DNA of 34,607 nt. Origin: Pasteurellaceae bacterium Macca (GTDB lineage: Bacteria; Pseudomonadota; Gammaproteobacteria; Enterobacterales; Pasteurellaceae). Under the pieces are notes generated by a model. The model did no database searches, was not told where the DNA came from, and worked only from the letters and a program-made list of their open reading frames with translations. The DNA lies in the NCBI GenBank assembly GCA_023101485.1, contig LVZB01000023.1, positions 1-34,607 on the forward strand. The letters are read 5' to 3'. Shown here one piece after another: positions 25,483-32,528 of the stretch; position 1 is the stretch's first letter; every line of letters starts with the position of its first letter. Made by a program: the position numbers and the translations under genes.

Positions 25483-25983
25483 CTAACTAATCGTCAGCAC
25501 TTGGCTATCCACCAATTTTGCGCCGAGAATATCTGCCCCTCGTTTTAGGGCATTTTTGATTTCGGTTTTATTGGGTTTGACGGTAACGGTGACTAAATCT
25601 TCATCCACATTGTTGGCAAGGAAGATTTCTTCATCTAATTCCACCGCAGCCTCTTTTCGTTCGTTATAGGTGATTTTAAATAGCGGGCTTTCAATTTTCA
25701 GAATTCCCGTGGCAGACATATTCTGTTTGAGGTAGTTTTTTACCCGTTCGATGTTGTTCTGGCGGACTTTTTTAAGCGTTTGTAGGCGTTTAATTTCGCC
25801 ATCTAAAATCTCAATATCACCTTCACTGTGTTTAACTAGCTTGATGATATTTACGGCTTTGTCGTTGAAATTATCGGACACTTGCTCTAAGGCGTGGATA
25901 ACTTCATCGCTGGTGGCAAGTTCGGGGTCAGACATCAAGTCGGCAATGTTTTGATAAGCGGTGGTGATTTCGTACAGTTTCAT
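25483..25983 (-). CDS. Siphovirus Gp157-like protein
   Basis: 166 residues, RBS AGGAG seven bases before ATG. MKLYEITTAYQNIADLM, then long helices (KLVKHSEGDIEILDGEIKRL) and the beta part FKITYNERKEAAVELDEE. This is the Gp157 family, described as linked to phage resistance in streptococcal phages and often beside recombination genes. One-base overlap with the gene upstream. Confidence 0.88.
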   Translation of the reverse strand: MKLYEITTAYQNIADLMSDPELATSDEVIHALEQVSDNFNDKAVNIIKLVKHSEGDIEILDGEIKRLQTLKKVRQNNIERVKNYLKQNMSATGILKIESPLFKITYNERKEAAVELDEEIFLANNVDEDLVTVTVKPNKTEIKNALKRGADILGAKLVDSQVLTIS

Positions 25984-26210
25984 TAAAACGCTCCTATCAT
26001 TTGTTGGGCTTGGATTTCGGTGTGGTGGTTGGCGATTTCGCCTTTAACAAATCGCTGATAGTGAACCTTATCCAGCAGTTCGATAATTTCGTGGTATTCC
26101 AGCACATCGAGTAATCGCTCAATGTGAAGAATGCAACCCTCTTTTTTGAGTTGGCGAATTTTGGGTAAATCGGCAACTAGGGATTCAATGGTTTCTTCGG
26201 TCGTTTTCAC
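25983..26210 (-). CDS. Small hypothetical protein, GTG start
   Basis: 75 residues. GTG at 26210 is preferred, with AAGGAGG six bases before it. A TTG at 26216 would touch the RBS. Acidic N-terminus (TTEETIESLVADLP), helices LLDVLEYHEIIELLDKVHYQ. Family not recognised. Overlaps Gp157 by one base. Confidence 0.75.
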   Translation of the reverse strand: MKTTEETIESLVADLPKIRQLKKEGCILHIERLLDVLEYHEIIELLDKVHYQRFVKGEIANHHTEIQAQQMIGAF

Positions 26211-26212
26211 GA

Positions 26213-26356
26213 TCAACCTCCTTGGCTTTGTTCATATTCATCAATCGCCCGCTCTTCTCTGACTCGTCTGCGGGCTTCTGCTTGCTTTCGGAAATACTCT
26301 TCATCTTCCCTGCAATCAAAGCCACTTTCGTAGGGGCTGAGATAGGGGCTAATCAT
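26213..26356 (-). CDS. Small charged protein, 47 residues
   Basis: ATG 26356 with RBS GAGGAG. MISPYLSPYESGFDCREDEE, then the Glu/Arg-rich helix FRKQAEARRRVREERAIDEY. Its stop lies in the RBS of the next gene, indicating translational coupling, and its start lies inside the end of the gene before it. No family recognised. Confidence 0.7.
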   Translation of the reverse strand: MISPYLSPYESGFDCREDEEYFRKQAEARRRVREERAIDEYEQSQGG

Positions 26357-26546
26357 GGGTTTGCTCCTCAATTAAAGGGATGTTCAACCGCTTTTTCTTA
26401 TTCCAGTAGCGAATCCGGCGGTTGAGGTGGGCGAGGGCATTGGGTCTGGAAAAGGCGGGGGCGGTTTTTTCAAGGCATTTTGCACCACAGTAGATATATC
26501 CCCGATATTGTCCGCTACTGAATCTGAATTCGGCTCTATCATTCAT
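26349..26546 (-). CDS. Small basic protein with a cysteine pair
   Basis: 65 residues. GYIYCGAKCLEKTAPAF suggests a metal or zinc-knuckle-like pair, followed by PNALAHLNRRIRYWNKKKRL, rich in Arg/Lys. Unknown role; nucleic acid binding is plausible. Overlaps both neighbours by a few bases. Confidence 0.7.
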   Translation of the reverse strand: MNDRAEFRFSSGQYRGYIYCGAKCLEKTAPAFSRPNALAHLNRRIRYWNKKKRLNIPLIEEQTHD

Positions 26547-26887
26547 CTTGTACCTCCTGCTGTCAGGCGTTGTAATTGCTTTTGGGTATGGGTTTTAATC
26601 AGCTCGGCATCTTCCTCCACCACGTTATCCGGTGGCGGTAGGTGGGGTTCGATAACGTTGTAAGCCACATCTAATGGGTCAATTTCGGCTTGTTTGAAAT
26701 TGGCTTCTGTCCAGAGGTGTTCGGCAGTTTGCATTGGTTCAACAGTGACTTTGCCCATTGGTACGGGGGCAGGAGGTGGGTTGCAACTTGATAGGGAGAA
26801 GGTGACGGCAAGAATGAGGAATAGGCTCACTACTGCACCTAAGAAAAAGCCTTGAAAGGCGGTTTTGAAGTAAGATTTGAAGTTCAT
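26543..26887 (-). CDS. Lipoprotein in the leftward early operon
   Basis: 114 residues from ATG 26887 (GGAG six bases before). KSYFKTAFQGFFLGAVVSLF and FSLSSC form a signal sequence with a lipobox ending in Cys35. The mature part starts NPPPAPVPMG, so it is proline-rich, and continues with two acidic helical regions (EEDAELIKTHTQKQLQRL). The long N-terminus is unusual for a lipoprotein. An early, membrane-surface protein could exclude other phages; no homology evidence. Confidence 0.65.
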   Translation of the reverse strand: MNFKSYFKTAFQGFFLGAVVSLFLILAVTFSLSSCNPPPAPVPMGKVTVEPMQTAEHLWTEANFKQAEIDPLDVAYNVIEPHLPPPDNVVEEDAELIKTHTQKQLQRLTAGGTR

Positions 26888-26903
26888 TTTTTGCTCCATT
26901 AAA

Positions 26904-26927
26904 TAAAAAGCCCCAAACGGGGCTTGA
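26904..26927 (-). terminator. Leftward terminator
   Basis: GCCCC/GGGGC stem around AAAC, with TTTTTATTT on the minus strand. Directly follows the stop at 26935. Confidence 0.85.
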
Positions 26928-26934
26928 GTTACAA

Positions 26935-27138
26935 CTATCGAACAACTAAGCGAGTAGAGAGTTTTGATTGAAAATTCTCATCAAGTACGATGTTGCGCAG
27001 CGCGTTGAAATCGACTGGGAAATTTGGCTGTCCGCTATTTAAAACGAACTGCAGTAAATAACTGCCGTCATCTTTCAGCACAAGCTCAAATTCACCGTTG
27101 ATGATGTTTTGTTTTTCAGTTTCTGTGAGTTGGTTCAT
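26935..27138 (-). CDS. Small hypothetical protein, first of the leftward operon
   Basis: 67 residues from ATG 27138 (AAGGA eight bases before). MNQLTETEKQNIINGEFELV, then YLLQFVLNSGQPNFPVDFNA. The first gene after the long leader. No family recognised; the place corresponds to lambda N, but no arginine-rich N-peptide is present. Confidence 0.7.
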   Translation of the reverse strand: MNQLTETEKQNIINGEFELVLKDDGSYLLQFVLNSGQPNFPVDFNALRNIVLDENFQSKLSTRLVVR

Positions 27139-27155
27139 GTGGATTTTCCTTATAA

Positions 27156-27182
27156 AAAAGCCCACCGGTTACAGTGGGCAGA
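27156..27182 (-). terminator. Leftward terminator in front of the first gene
   Basis: Minus strand GCCCAC/GTGGGC stem with loop TGTAACCG and a T run. It lies between the leader and the first early gene, so expression would need antitermination or read-through. Confidence 0.8.
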
Positions 27183-28036
27183 GTGGAGTGTCTCGACTAA
27201 TAGCTATTAGTATCGTTATTGCCATTGAGAGCCACATTCAAGGCTTGAATAAAGGTAGTTAAACAATTTAACGGATACCCCAAATGTGGCTTTCAATGGC
27301 TGCCTTTCTTATCCTTGTAATGTTTTAAAAAAATATCCATTTGATTTTATTAGTGTTTATATACTATTTAGGGCTAATAAACTGCGTGAGATACTACTAA
27401 AATAATTTCGGTGGGTATTTGTGGCGGTAGCTTTCCTCAAAATTGAGGGGGACTATTGCCTAATTCCCGTGTAACCGTTCTTTCCCCTTCTTGCTGAACT
27501 GTTCGGAATTTCCGAACGGTTGAGAGGTAGCTCTCCTCAAAATTAAGGGGGCGGTTCAATTATTCGGCTAGTTTGTGCCTTTTTCGGATAGATTTCCGAA
27601 AATTCCGCAATAAAGGTGTGTTGCTGAATATCCCTAGATTTTCTGAATCTTCCCTAGAATATAGGGAATTTATCCTTGCAAGGCTCAAGGCTTGTTATTG
27701 CCATTCAAAACCGCACTTTCTGACATTTCTCGCAATGAATACCGAGCTTGGTAATTAAAAATCACCTTGCGGAGTATTGATTTTGGTGCTTTGTAAATGC
27801 GGTTTTGAATGCCCTTTAGAAAAGGGCGGTATCAGTCGCCTATGCTTCACGATTCACTGCCGTTGCTAAACTTGTGACGCTGATACTTCACACTGCTTGG
27901 TTCGGGCTTTCTTCCGTCCTGTTGATACCATCTCACCATTGGCAAGCGGTGTGTTTTTATCAATGATTTGTTAAAGAGCATTCCCACGTTTTCGGTGGGT
28001 GGTTTGTTTTGATGGGTGTATATTACCTTTGATAAT
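27183..28036 (-). promoter_or_regulatory. Long structured leader of the leftward early operon
   Basis: About 850 bases without a convincing gene. Inverted repeat 27221-27238 / 27283-27300 (18 bp, one G-U). Inverted repeat 27702-27715 / 27798-27811 (14 bp perfect) whose arms start with the same GCCATT. Direct repeats of 26 bases with two mismatches at 27426-27451 and 27526-27551, exactly 100 bases apart, each containing CCTCAA/TT(G/A)AGG. Two competing hairpins at 27473-27521. A Hin-type uptake core is at 27710-27719. Small open frames here lack an RBS. Confidence 0.5.
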
Positions 28037-28090
28037 ATTATATGTAAATACCGCAAGTTATTTAATTTTGATTATTTGCGGTTATTTATT
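28037..28090 (-). promoter_or_regulatory. Candidate OL operators and leftward early promoter
   Basis: Minus strand -10 TATAAT (28037-28042), 17 bases from a weak -35 TTAAAT. Two operator-like sites with the core ACCGCAA lie over and beside it: 28046-28062 (AAATACCGCAAGTTATT) and, inverted, 28070-28086 (TTGCGGTTATT). The same core occurs between cI and cro. Confidence 0.6.
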
Positions 28091-28303
28091 TCTAACTTGT
28101 TGATTTATAAGAAATGAGGTGATGATTAAATGCGTATTTTTTAATCAGCAAAACAAGGAAGATCGGGGCAAAATTGCAAAAAATTAGTGAAAAGTGGCCG
28201 CTTGTTGTCTGCCATTTATGTGAGACAAATTAGGTTTTGAACCCAAAAGGGGCTAAAACGGGGAACAAATCGGGGGTTAGAGTAGTAAGGGATGTAGATT
28301 TGG

Positions 28304-28333
28304 GGAAAAAGAAAAAGCCCGCTTGGTGCGGGC
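28304..28333 (-). terminator. Terminator of the lysogeny operon
   Basis: Minus strand GCCCGC/GCGGGC stem, loop ACCAA, then TTTTTCTTTTT. Five bases past the stop of the 370-residue gene. The sequence from 28091 to 28303 has no recognisable gene. Confidence 0.9.
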
Positions 28334-28337
28334 AATC

Positions 28338-29450
28338 TTAAAGAATAGTGAGTAGAGTGGTTTTTTGTAGGCGTCCTTTTTTCTTATTGATGTAGAGATC
28401 TTGCCCTTTACATATAACCTGTTTTTCGGTTTTATGAGCTTCGGTTGCTGTTTGGTATTGCTCTGGGGTGAGATCAATCCGAATTTCAACGGTTTTGTTA
28501 TCGACCTTACAAGGTACTTGAATATAGCCACCTTCAGAAAGGTTTCTCGAATGTAGGCCAACAATTTTTCCAATCACTTCGTAGTATGGTAAGGTATATT
28601 CACCCTGATAGTATTTTGACGCAGTTTCAACCACGGCAATTTCGGCAGGGGTAAAAGAGATTTTGAAATCAGACGTAGTAATAGAATCGTCTTTAATTGG
28701 CCCAGCTTGTAGGCTAATTTCTACGGTGCGTTGCTTTTGAATGCCACTTAAACCCACGATAGCATCACATAGATTATGGCTTACTCCTTCGGGAATCAGT
28801 GATGCAAAAACAGTAGGGTCTTGATCGTAATTTTGAGCCTTTTCTTTTAGCTTATTTAAGCTATTTAATAAATTATGCGTTACGCTCCGAGAAAACGAAA
28901 TCGCTTCAATTATCTCGTTTTGTTTTCCCACTTCAATATTTTCAACAGGATAGCAGAGATTGATGATATAGCTGCCAACCTGTGTTTGCCCAAGACGAAT
29001 TTGATCCATAAACGAGAGAACATCTTTACCTCCTGAACCATTGCTAAATAATGATTTTTTCTTTTTGGCGGAAAGAGCGAGGGCATGGATAAGATTTTTC
29101 GTCTTTTCAAAGAGTTTTACACCATCATTTAATGGAATGGTACCATCTTGGACACTTTTCCCTACAACACGAATAGAAATGAGATCATTATGTTGATTCA
29201 TAATTTTACTCAACATAAGGTTAGGAGAAATATTTTCGTATTCTGCAAGACGTTGCAATGCCCGTGTGAGGCTTTCTTCTTTGTCTACGGTTTCTTCTTT
29301 GGGGAGTGTAATTTCCCCTAGAAATTGATTACCTTTAAATTTCCGCCAAATCACACTATAAGGATGTTCAAAGTCAATACACCAACCGTGTGTTTCTAAA
29401 TAGCGAGCAAAGTCAGTAATTGACAAGTTATGCAGTGCTTTCTTGTTCAT
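28338..29450 (-). CDS. Second gene of the cassette behind cI, unknown
   Basis: 370 residues, starting in the ATGA overlap with the DUF4365 gene. Family not recognised. Seen: a SITDFARYLETHGWCIDFEH start, an EITLPKEETVDKEESLTRAL helix, a central part with SFSRSVTHNLLNSLNKLKEK and EGVSHNLCDAIVGLSGIQKQ, then beta-rich text (TVEISLQAGPIKDDSITTSD) and a C-terminal domain with VPCKVDNKTVEIRIDLTPEQ. Soluble. The strict coupling to a nuclease-like gene and the position after cI suggest a two-component exclusion or defence unit. This is inference. Confidence 0.8.
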   Translation of the reverse strand: MNKKALHNLSITDFARYLETHGWCIDFEHPYSVIWRKFKGNQFLGEITLPKEETVDKEESLTRALQRLAEYENISPNLMLSKIMNQHNDLISIRVVGKSVQDGTIPLNDGVKLFEKTKNLIHALALSAKKKKSLFSNGSGGKDVLSFMDQIRLGQTQVGSYIINLCYPVENIEVGKQNEIIEAISFSRSVTHNLLNSLNKLKEKAQNYDQDPTVFASLIPEGVSHNLCDAIVGLSGIQKQRTVEISLQAGPIKDDSITTSDFKISFTPAEIAVVETASKYYQGEYTLPYYEVIGKIVGLHSRNLSEGGYIQVPCKVDNKTVEIRIDLTPEQYQTATEAHKTEKQVICKGQDLYINKKKGRLQKTTLLTIL

Positions 29451-29959
29451 AAACTCTCTCTTGTTCTCGCTTTTTCAAGCATTTTGGTTAAGGTATCAAG
29501 CGTTAAACGCTGTGTAGCAAGGATATGTACGGTAACGCTATTTTTGTTTTTCTTGTTGGGGAAATTGGCTAATGATAGCCAATAACAGTGTCTTTTTAAA
29601 GCCATAAATTTCTTTTTATGGCAGAGCCATTGTGTTGGAGACGGGGGAAGATCAAGGACGAGTAGATAGCGTGGGAATTGATACCCCATTCGCCGCAAGT
29701 CGTCATAATTTTTCTTTTTCAAGTTAAAGGCGGCTTTGCCATTTTCGAATTTTAACCCGCTTGTTGATTTTAGTTGAAAACAGACACGCGGATCGATGAC
29801 AGCTTGTGGCTTCTTCGGGTCGTAAGGAAATAGCGTATGTGCTTCAATATCGACACTATGATCATCTACTTTTGGGGGAGAATAATTAAACCCACAGACA
29901 GCAATCATTGCTTGAATATAAGCGATATTAAACTCTTCCATTTGCTGAGTAATATGCAT
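29447..29959 (-). CDS. DUF4365-like protein (PD-(D/E)XK nuclease-like fold)
   Basis: 170 residues from ATG 29959 (RBS AGGGG). A TTG upstream would add eleven residues. HSVDIEAHTLFPYDP and VCFQLKSTSG supply the D...QxK pattern of restriction-type nucleases. KKKNYDDLRRMGYQFPRYLL, then LVLDLPPSPTQWLCHKK, and HCYWLSLANFPN are typical of DUF4365 proteins. Probably binds or cuts nucleic acid. Transcribed after cI (43 bases from its stop) and joined to the next gene by ATGA. Confidence 0.78.
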   Translation of the reverse strand: MHITQQMEEFNIAYIQAMIAVCGFNYSPPKVDDHSVDIEAHTLFPYDPKKPQAVIDPRVCFQLKSTSGLKFENGKAAFNLKKKNYDDLRRMGYQFPRYLLVLDLPPSPTQWLCHKKKFMALKRHCYWLSLANFPNKKNKNSVTVHILATQRLTLDTLTKMLEKARTRESL

Positions 29960-30002
29960 ATTTTCCCCTGTTTTAATTTGGTGTAACGCCAACTAATTAG
30001 AT

Positions 30003-30749
30003 TTACCCAATAAAATTCAACTTCTGGCTTTGGTGAACTTTGACTTTCCCGTGGATGAAAAACAGTTCTTCGTGGGTGATTTTCCATTCTTTGTATTGTT
30101 CGTTATCGGATATGACGAGCAAGACTCTTCCTGCTTTTTGTAAGCGCTTAATGTAAGTATGCCCATCATAAGTGAATACATAAACACCATCGCCATCAAA
30201 GCTGGTTATAGTAATATCCACAAAGGCTAAATCACCGTGCGAGAAGGTCGGAAACATTGAATCGCCTTTTATATTAACGATCTTCATATTGTCAGGATTT
30301 AACCCGCTATATATTTCATAAAATTGTGCGGGGTTATAGCGTACTTGCCGAATAACTTCGGTGAGATCTGTTGTTACTCCAAAACCGGCACTCACCTCAA
30401 CATCAAGTACATCAATAGCAACAGCATCATCAACAAGCTGGATAGCGTATTTATTCATCTCATCTTCATTGATCATCGTTGCCATTTCAGCAATTTCTAA
30501 TGCCAAACGTTCACTAAATTCTCCTACGGTAACGTGTAATAGTTTTGCGAATTTCGTTGCAATAGAAGCATTTAATGAATTTGTTCCTGTCAGGTAGTGA
30601 TTTACTGCGCCTTGGCTAATGCCGAAATTTTCAGCAACGCTCGCTTGGCTTAATTTCAGCTCACTTTTCTTAGCATCAAAAATTTCTTTCAATTTTTCAC
30701 ATTCGAGCTTTTGCTCTTCCGTTAGTTCTTTTTTCTTTTGTACAGACAT
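30003..30749 (-). CDS. cI: CI-like repressor with LexA-type autoprotease domain
   Basis: 248 residues. N-terminal helix-turn-helix LSQASVAENFGISQGAVNHY and LTGTNSLNASIATKFAKLL (about 33-70). Linker with the Ala-Gly cleavage site in EVSAGFGVTT. S24 peptidase: catalytic serine in IKGDSMFPTFSHGDLAFVD (about 165), lysine in HTYIKRLQ (about 200). Keeps the prophage silent and cuts itself after RecA activation. Followed by two genes in the position of lambda rexAB. Confidence 0.95.
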   Translation of the reverse strand: MSVQKKKELTEEQKLECEKLKEIFDAKKSELKLSQASVAENFGISQGAVNHYLTGTNSLNASIATKFAKLLHVTVGEFSERLALEIAEMATMINEDEMNKYAIQLVDDAVAIDVLDVEVSAGFGVTTDLTEVIRQVRYNPAQFYEIYSGLNPDNMKIVNIKGDSMFPTFSHGDLAFVDITITSFDGDGVYVFTYDGHTYIKRLQKAGRVLLVISDNEQYKEWKITHEELFFIHGKVKVHQSQKLNFIG

Positions 30750-30772
30750 AAATACCTCTTTTTTAGCAATCC

Positions 30773-30815
30773 TATAACTTACGGTTATAAAAGTAAAACA
30801 ACCGCAAGTATTTAC
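30773..30815. promoter_or_regulatory. Candidate OR operators between cI and cro
   Basis: Perfect 17-bp site TATAACTTACGGTTATA (30773-30789, arms of six) and a second site with AACCGCAAGT near 30800-30816. Both resemble the OL sites at 28046-28086. They would cover PRM and the -35 of PR. Confidence 0.65.
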
Positions 30816-30838
30816 AAATAAATTATTTAAGGTAATAT
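30811..30838 (+). promoter_or_regulatory. Rightward early promoter PR
   Basis: TTTACA (30811-30816), 16 bases, TAATAT (30833-30838). Drives cro and the rightward operon; the start would be near 30845. Confidence 0.65.
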
Positions 30839-30867
30839 ATAGCTCTATTTATCCACTGTGAGGTTTT

Positions 30868-31059
30868 ATGAAACGCATTTCACTTGATGAATACGCTAAA
30901 ACACACGGGCAAGGCAAAACTGCAAGGGACTTAAATGTTACACAAGCAGCAATTTGCAAAGCCTTACAAGCTAAACGGAACATTCATATTTTTGTTGATA
31001 GTGCAGGTTCTGTTATTCGAGGAGAAGAAATCAGACCTTTTCCGCACCAGCAAAAATAA
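30868..31059 (+). CDS. cro: Cro-like repressor
   Basis: 63 residues. MKRISLDEYAKTHGQGKTAR, then LNVTQAAICKALQAKRNI is the lambda Cro helix-turn-helix arrangement, and length matches. GTGAGG RBS. Divergent from cI across the operator region. Turns down early promoters and favours lytic growth. Confidence 0.9.
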   Translation: MKRISLDEYAKTHGQGKTARDLNVTQAAICKALQAKRNIHIFVDSAGSVIRGEEIRPFPHQQK

Positions 31060-31107
31060 TTTACTCCTACCACCCAAAAAGAAAACCACAAAATCCCATA
31101 GGAAATA

Positions 31108-31548
31108 ATGGCGATGAAACAAACGATTATCGGAATGATAGAAAAATGCACAGGGGGCAAGCCAGCGGTGGCGGGCTTTCTGGGCTTGACGGAGCAAGCA
31201 TTGAATAACCGCTTGTATCAAACCAAAGGACAACGCTTTACGGATGAAGAGCTGATTGCGATTGAACAAGAATATGGCGTGAGTGATTGGTCGGACGAAA
31301 TCAATCGCCGGTTAGGTAAGGTGAGCTTTGCCGTGCCGAATATGGACGAGTTCGACCATACGGAGCTTTCTACCTTGCAACTGCAAGAGCTGGCATCTCG
31401 TGGAATGTTATTTGAAAAGCTGAATGAGTTTTTGGCAGACGGCGTTTTGACGGGCGTGGAAACGAGCATTCTCCGCAAGTTATTGCACCGCTCACAAACC
31501 GCCACCGGTAAAACCATTGAAGCGACTATCGCTTTGCACAGTAAATAA
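31108..31548 (+). CDS. YmfL-like regulatory protein
   Basis: 146 residues. MIEKCTGGKPAVAGFLGLTE then NNRLYQTKGQRFTDEELIAI is a helix-turn-helix N-terminal domain as in YmfL/CII-type phage regulators. The C-terminal half is helical (ADGVLTGVETSILRKLLHRS). It lies where lambda has cII. An Apl-type uptake core ACCGCTTGT is inside the gene (31208-31216), encoding NRLY. Confidence 0.75.
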   Translation: MAMKQTIIGMIEKCTGGKPAVAGFLGLTEQALNNRLYQTKGQRFTDEELIAIEQEYGVSDWSDEINRRLGKVSFAVPNMDEFDHTELSTLQLQELASRGMLFEKLNEFLADGVLTGVETSILRKLLHRSQTATGKTIEATIALHSK

Positions 31549-31551
31549 AAA

Positions 31552-31602
31552 ACCACTGTTAGGGCGGTGGCTAGTAGCTCAATCTTTCTTAAAGAATTTA
31601 AG
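31552..31602. promoter_or_regulatory. Hairpins before the 34-residue gene
   Basis: CCAC/GTGG hairpin (31553-31556 with 31567-31570) after an A run, like the stronger one at 31753-31772, and then the palindrome CTTAAA-GAA-TTTAAG (31588-31602). Confidence 0.4.
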
Positions 31603-31643
31603 CAAAGAGATCTCGAATGAGTGCAAATAACATTAGGTGACCT

Positions 31644-31748
31644 ATGAAGAAACTTTTAGAACAACTGAGAGATTTTTATCTCGGCGATCAATTTATATAT
31701 GTTCACATTGTAGCAGTAATGTTACTGGTGTGGTTATTTTTAGCATAA
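31644..31748 (+). CDS. 34-residue membrane peptide
   Basis: ATG 31644 with RBS AGGTGA three bases before it. MKKLLEQLRDFYLGDQ is a charged amphipathic start, and FIYVHIVAVMLLVWLFLA is a single transmembrane helix running to the last residue. It lies between the YmfL-like gene and the antirepressor and is bordered by two similar hairpins. Unknown role; small inner-membrane proteins of phages often act on host channels, proteases or incoming DNA. Confidence 0.6.
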   Translation: MKKLLEQLRDFYLGDQFIYVHIVAVMLLVWLFLA

Positions 31749-31752
31749 AAAA

Positions 31753-31772
31753 ACCACCGCTGTAACGGTGGT
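31753..31772. terminator. Hairpin before the antirepressor gene
   Basis: Seven-bp stem ACCACCG/CGGTGGT, loop CTGTAA, A run on the left. A good leftward terminator and a possible leader structure in the rightward transcript, 18 bases before the next ATG. Confidence 0.65.
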
Positions 31773-31790
31773 AATTCAAGGTAAAAAATA

Positions 31791-32528
31791 ATGCAAAAAA
31801 CGGAATTATTATCTACTAATCGGAAAGAAAATGCAAGCGTTGTGATGAGTAGCATTGAAATTGCGCAGTTGTGTGAAAAACGCCACGACAATGTGATGGC
31901 GGATATTCGCATTATGCTTGAAACGCTCAAAATTCAATCTCCTGATTTTTCAGGAGATTACATTGACAGTAAAGGTCGCACCTATCCTTGTTTTTATCTC
32001 CCTAAGCGAGAAACAATGATTTTGGTGTCGGGTTATCGTATTGACCTGCGGGCCAAAATTATTGATCGCTTAGATGAATTGGAAAAAGGCAAACAAGAGG
32101 TCGCTTTACCGCAAAATTATGCAATGGCATTACGTCAGCTTGCGGATACCGTGGAGCAAAATCAGCAACTTTCTTCACAAATCACTTCAATGGAGAGTTA
32201 TTTCCGAAACGGTATAACCGCACCTCAATTTGCCAAAGGCTTGAATGGCGTTAATTCTCAACAAATCAATGAACATTTACGTCAAGTTAAGTGGTTATAT
32301 AAAGATTCTACGGGAGATTGGCGAGTGTCGTCTTATGCAAGAGATCGCTATATGACCGAAGAAACCAGTGAGATTAGTGCTCACGGTAAAGATCCAATTA
32401 TCAAGTATAAGCCAACCTTACTCAAAAAAGGTGCAGCAAAACTTTATGAATGGTACACGCAAGGCAAGTTAACGATGAAAGCAAATTGGAACGGTGAATT
32501 TACACAAGATAAGGCGGTGGGGCTATGA
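31791..32528 (+). CDS. Rha/KilAC antirepressor protein
   Basis: 245 residues. N-terminal Rha domain (residues 17-100): MSSIEIAQLCEKRHDNVMAD, then SKGRTYPCFYLPKRETMIL and YRIDLRAKIIDRLDELE. C-terminal KilAC domain: NGITAPQFAKGLNGVNSQQI and KWLYKDSTGDWRVSSYARD. The two-domain form is usual for phage antirepressors, which interfere with CI-type repressors. Overlaps the next gene by four bases. Confidence 0.88.
   Translation: MQKTELLSTNRKENASVVMSSIEIAQLCEKRHDNVMADIRIMLETLKIQSPDFSGDYIDSKGRTYPCFYLPKRETMILVSGYRIDLRAKIIDRLDELEKGKQEVALPQNYAMALRQLADTVEQNQQLSSQITSMESYFRNGITAPQFAKGLNGVNSQQINEHLRQVKWLYKDSTGDWRVSSYARDRYMTEETSEISAHGKDPIIKYKPTLLKKGAAKLYEWYTQGKLTMKANWNGEFTQDKAVGL

Noticed and set aside
27221-27300. 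Retron msr-msd from the long inverted repeat
   Set aside because: No reverse transcriptase gene in the window.
27426-27551. CRISPR array from the 26-base direct repeats
   Set aside because: Only two copies, a 74-base gap, and no cas genes.
27573-27758. Rightward open frame of 61 codons in the leader
   Set aside because: No RBS, cysteine/phenylalanine-rich text without domain character, and it runs through the inverted repeats.
27847-28056. Leftward open frame of 69 codons near OL
   Set aside because: Its start lies upstream of the putative PL -10 and it has no RBS.
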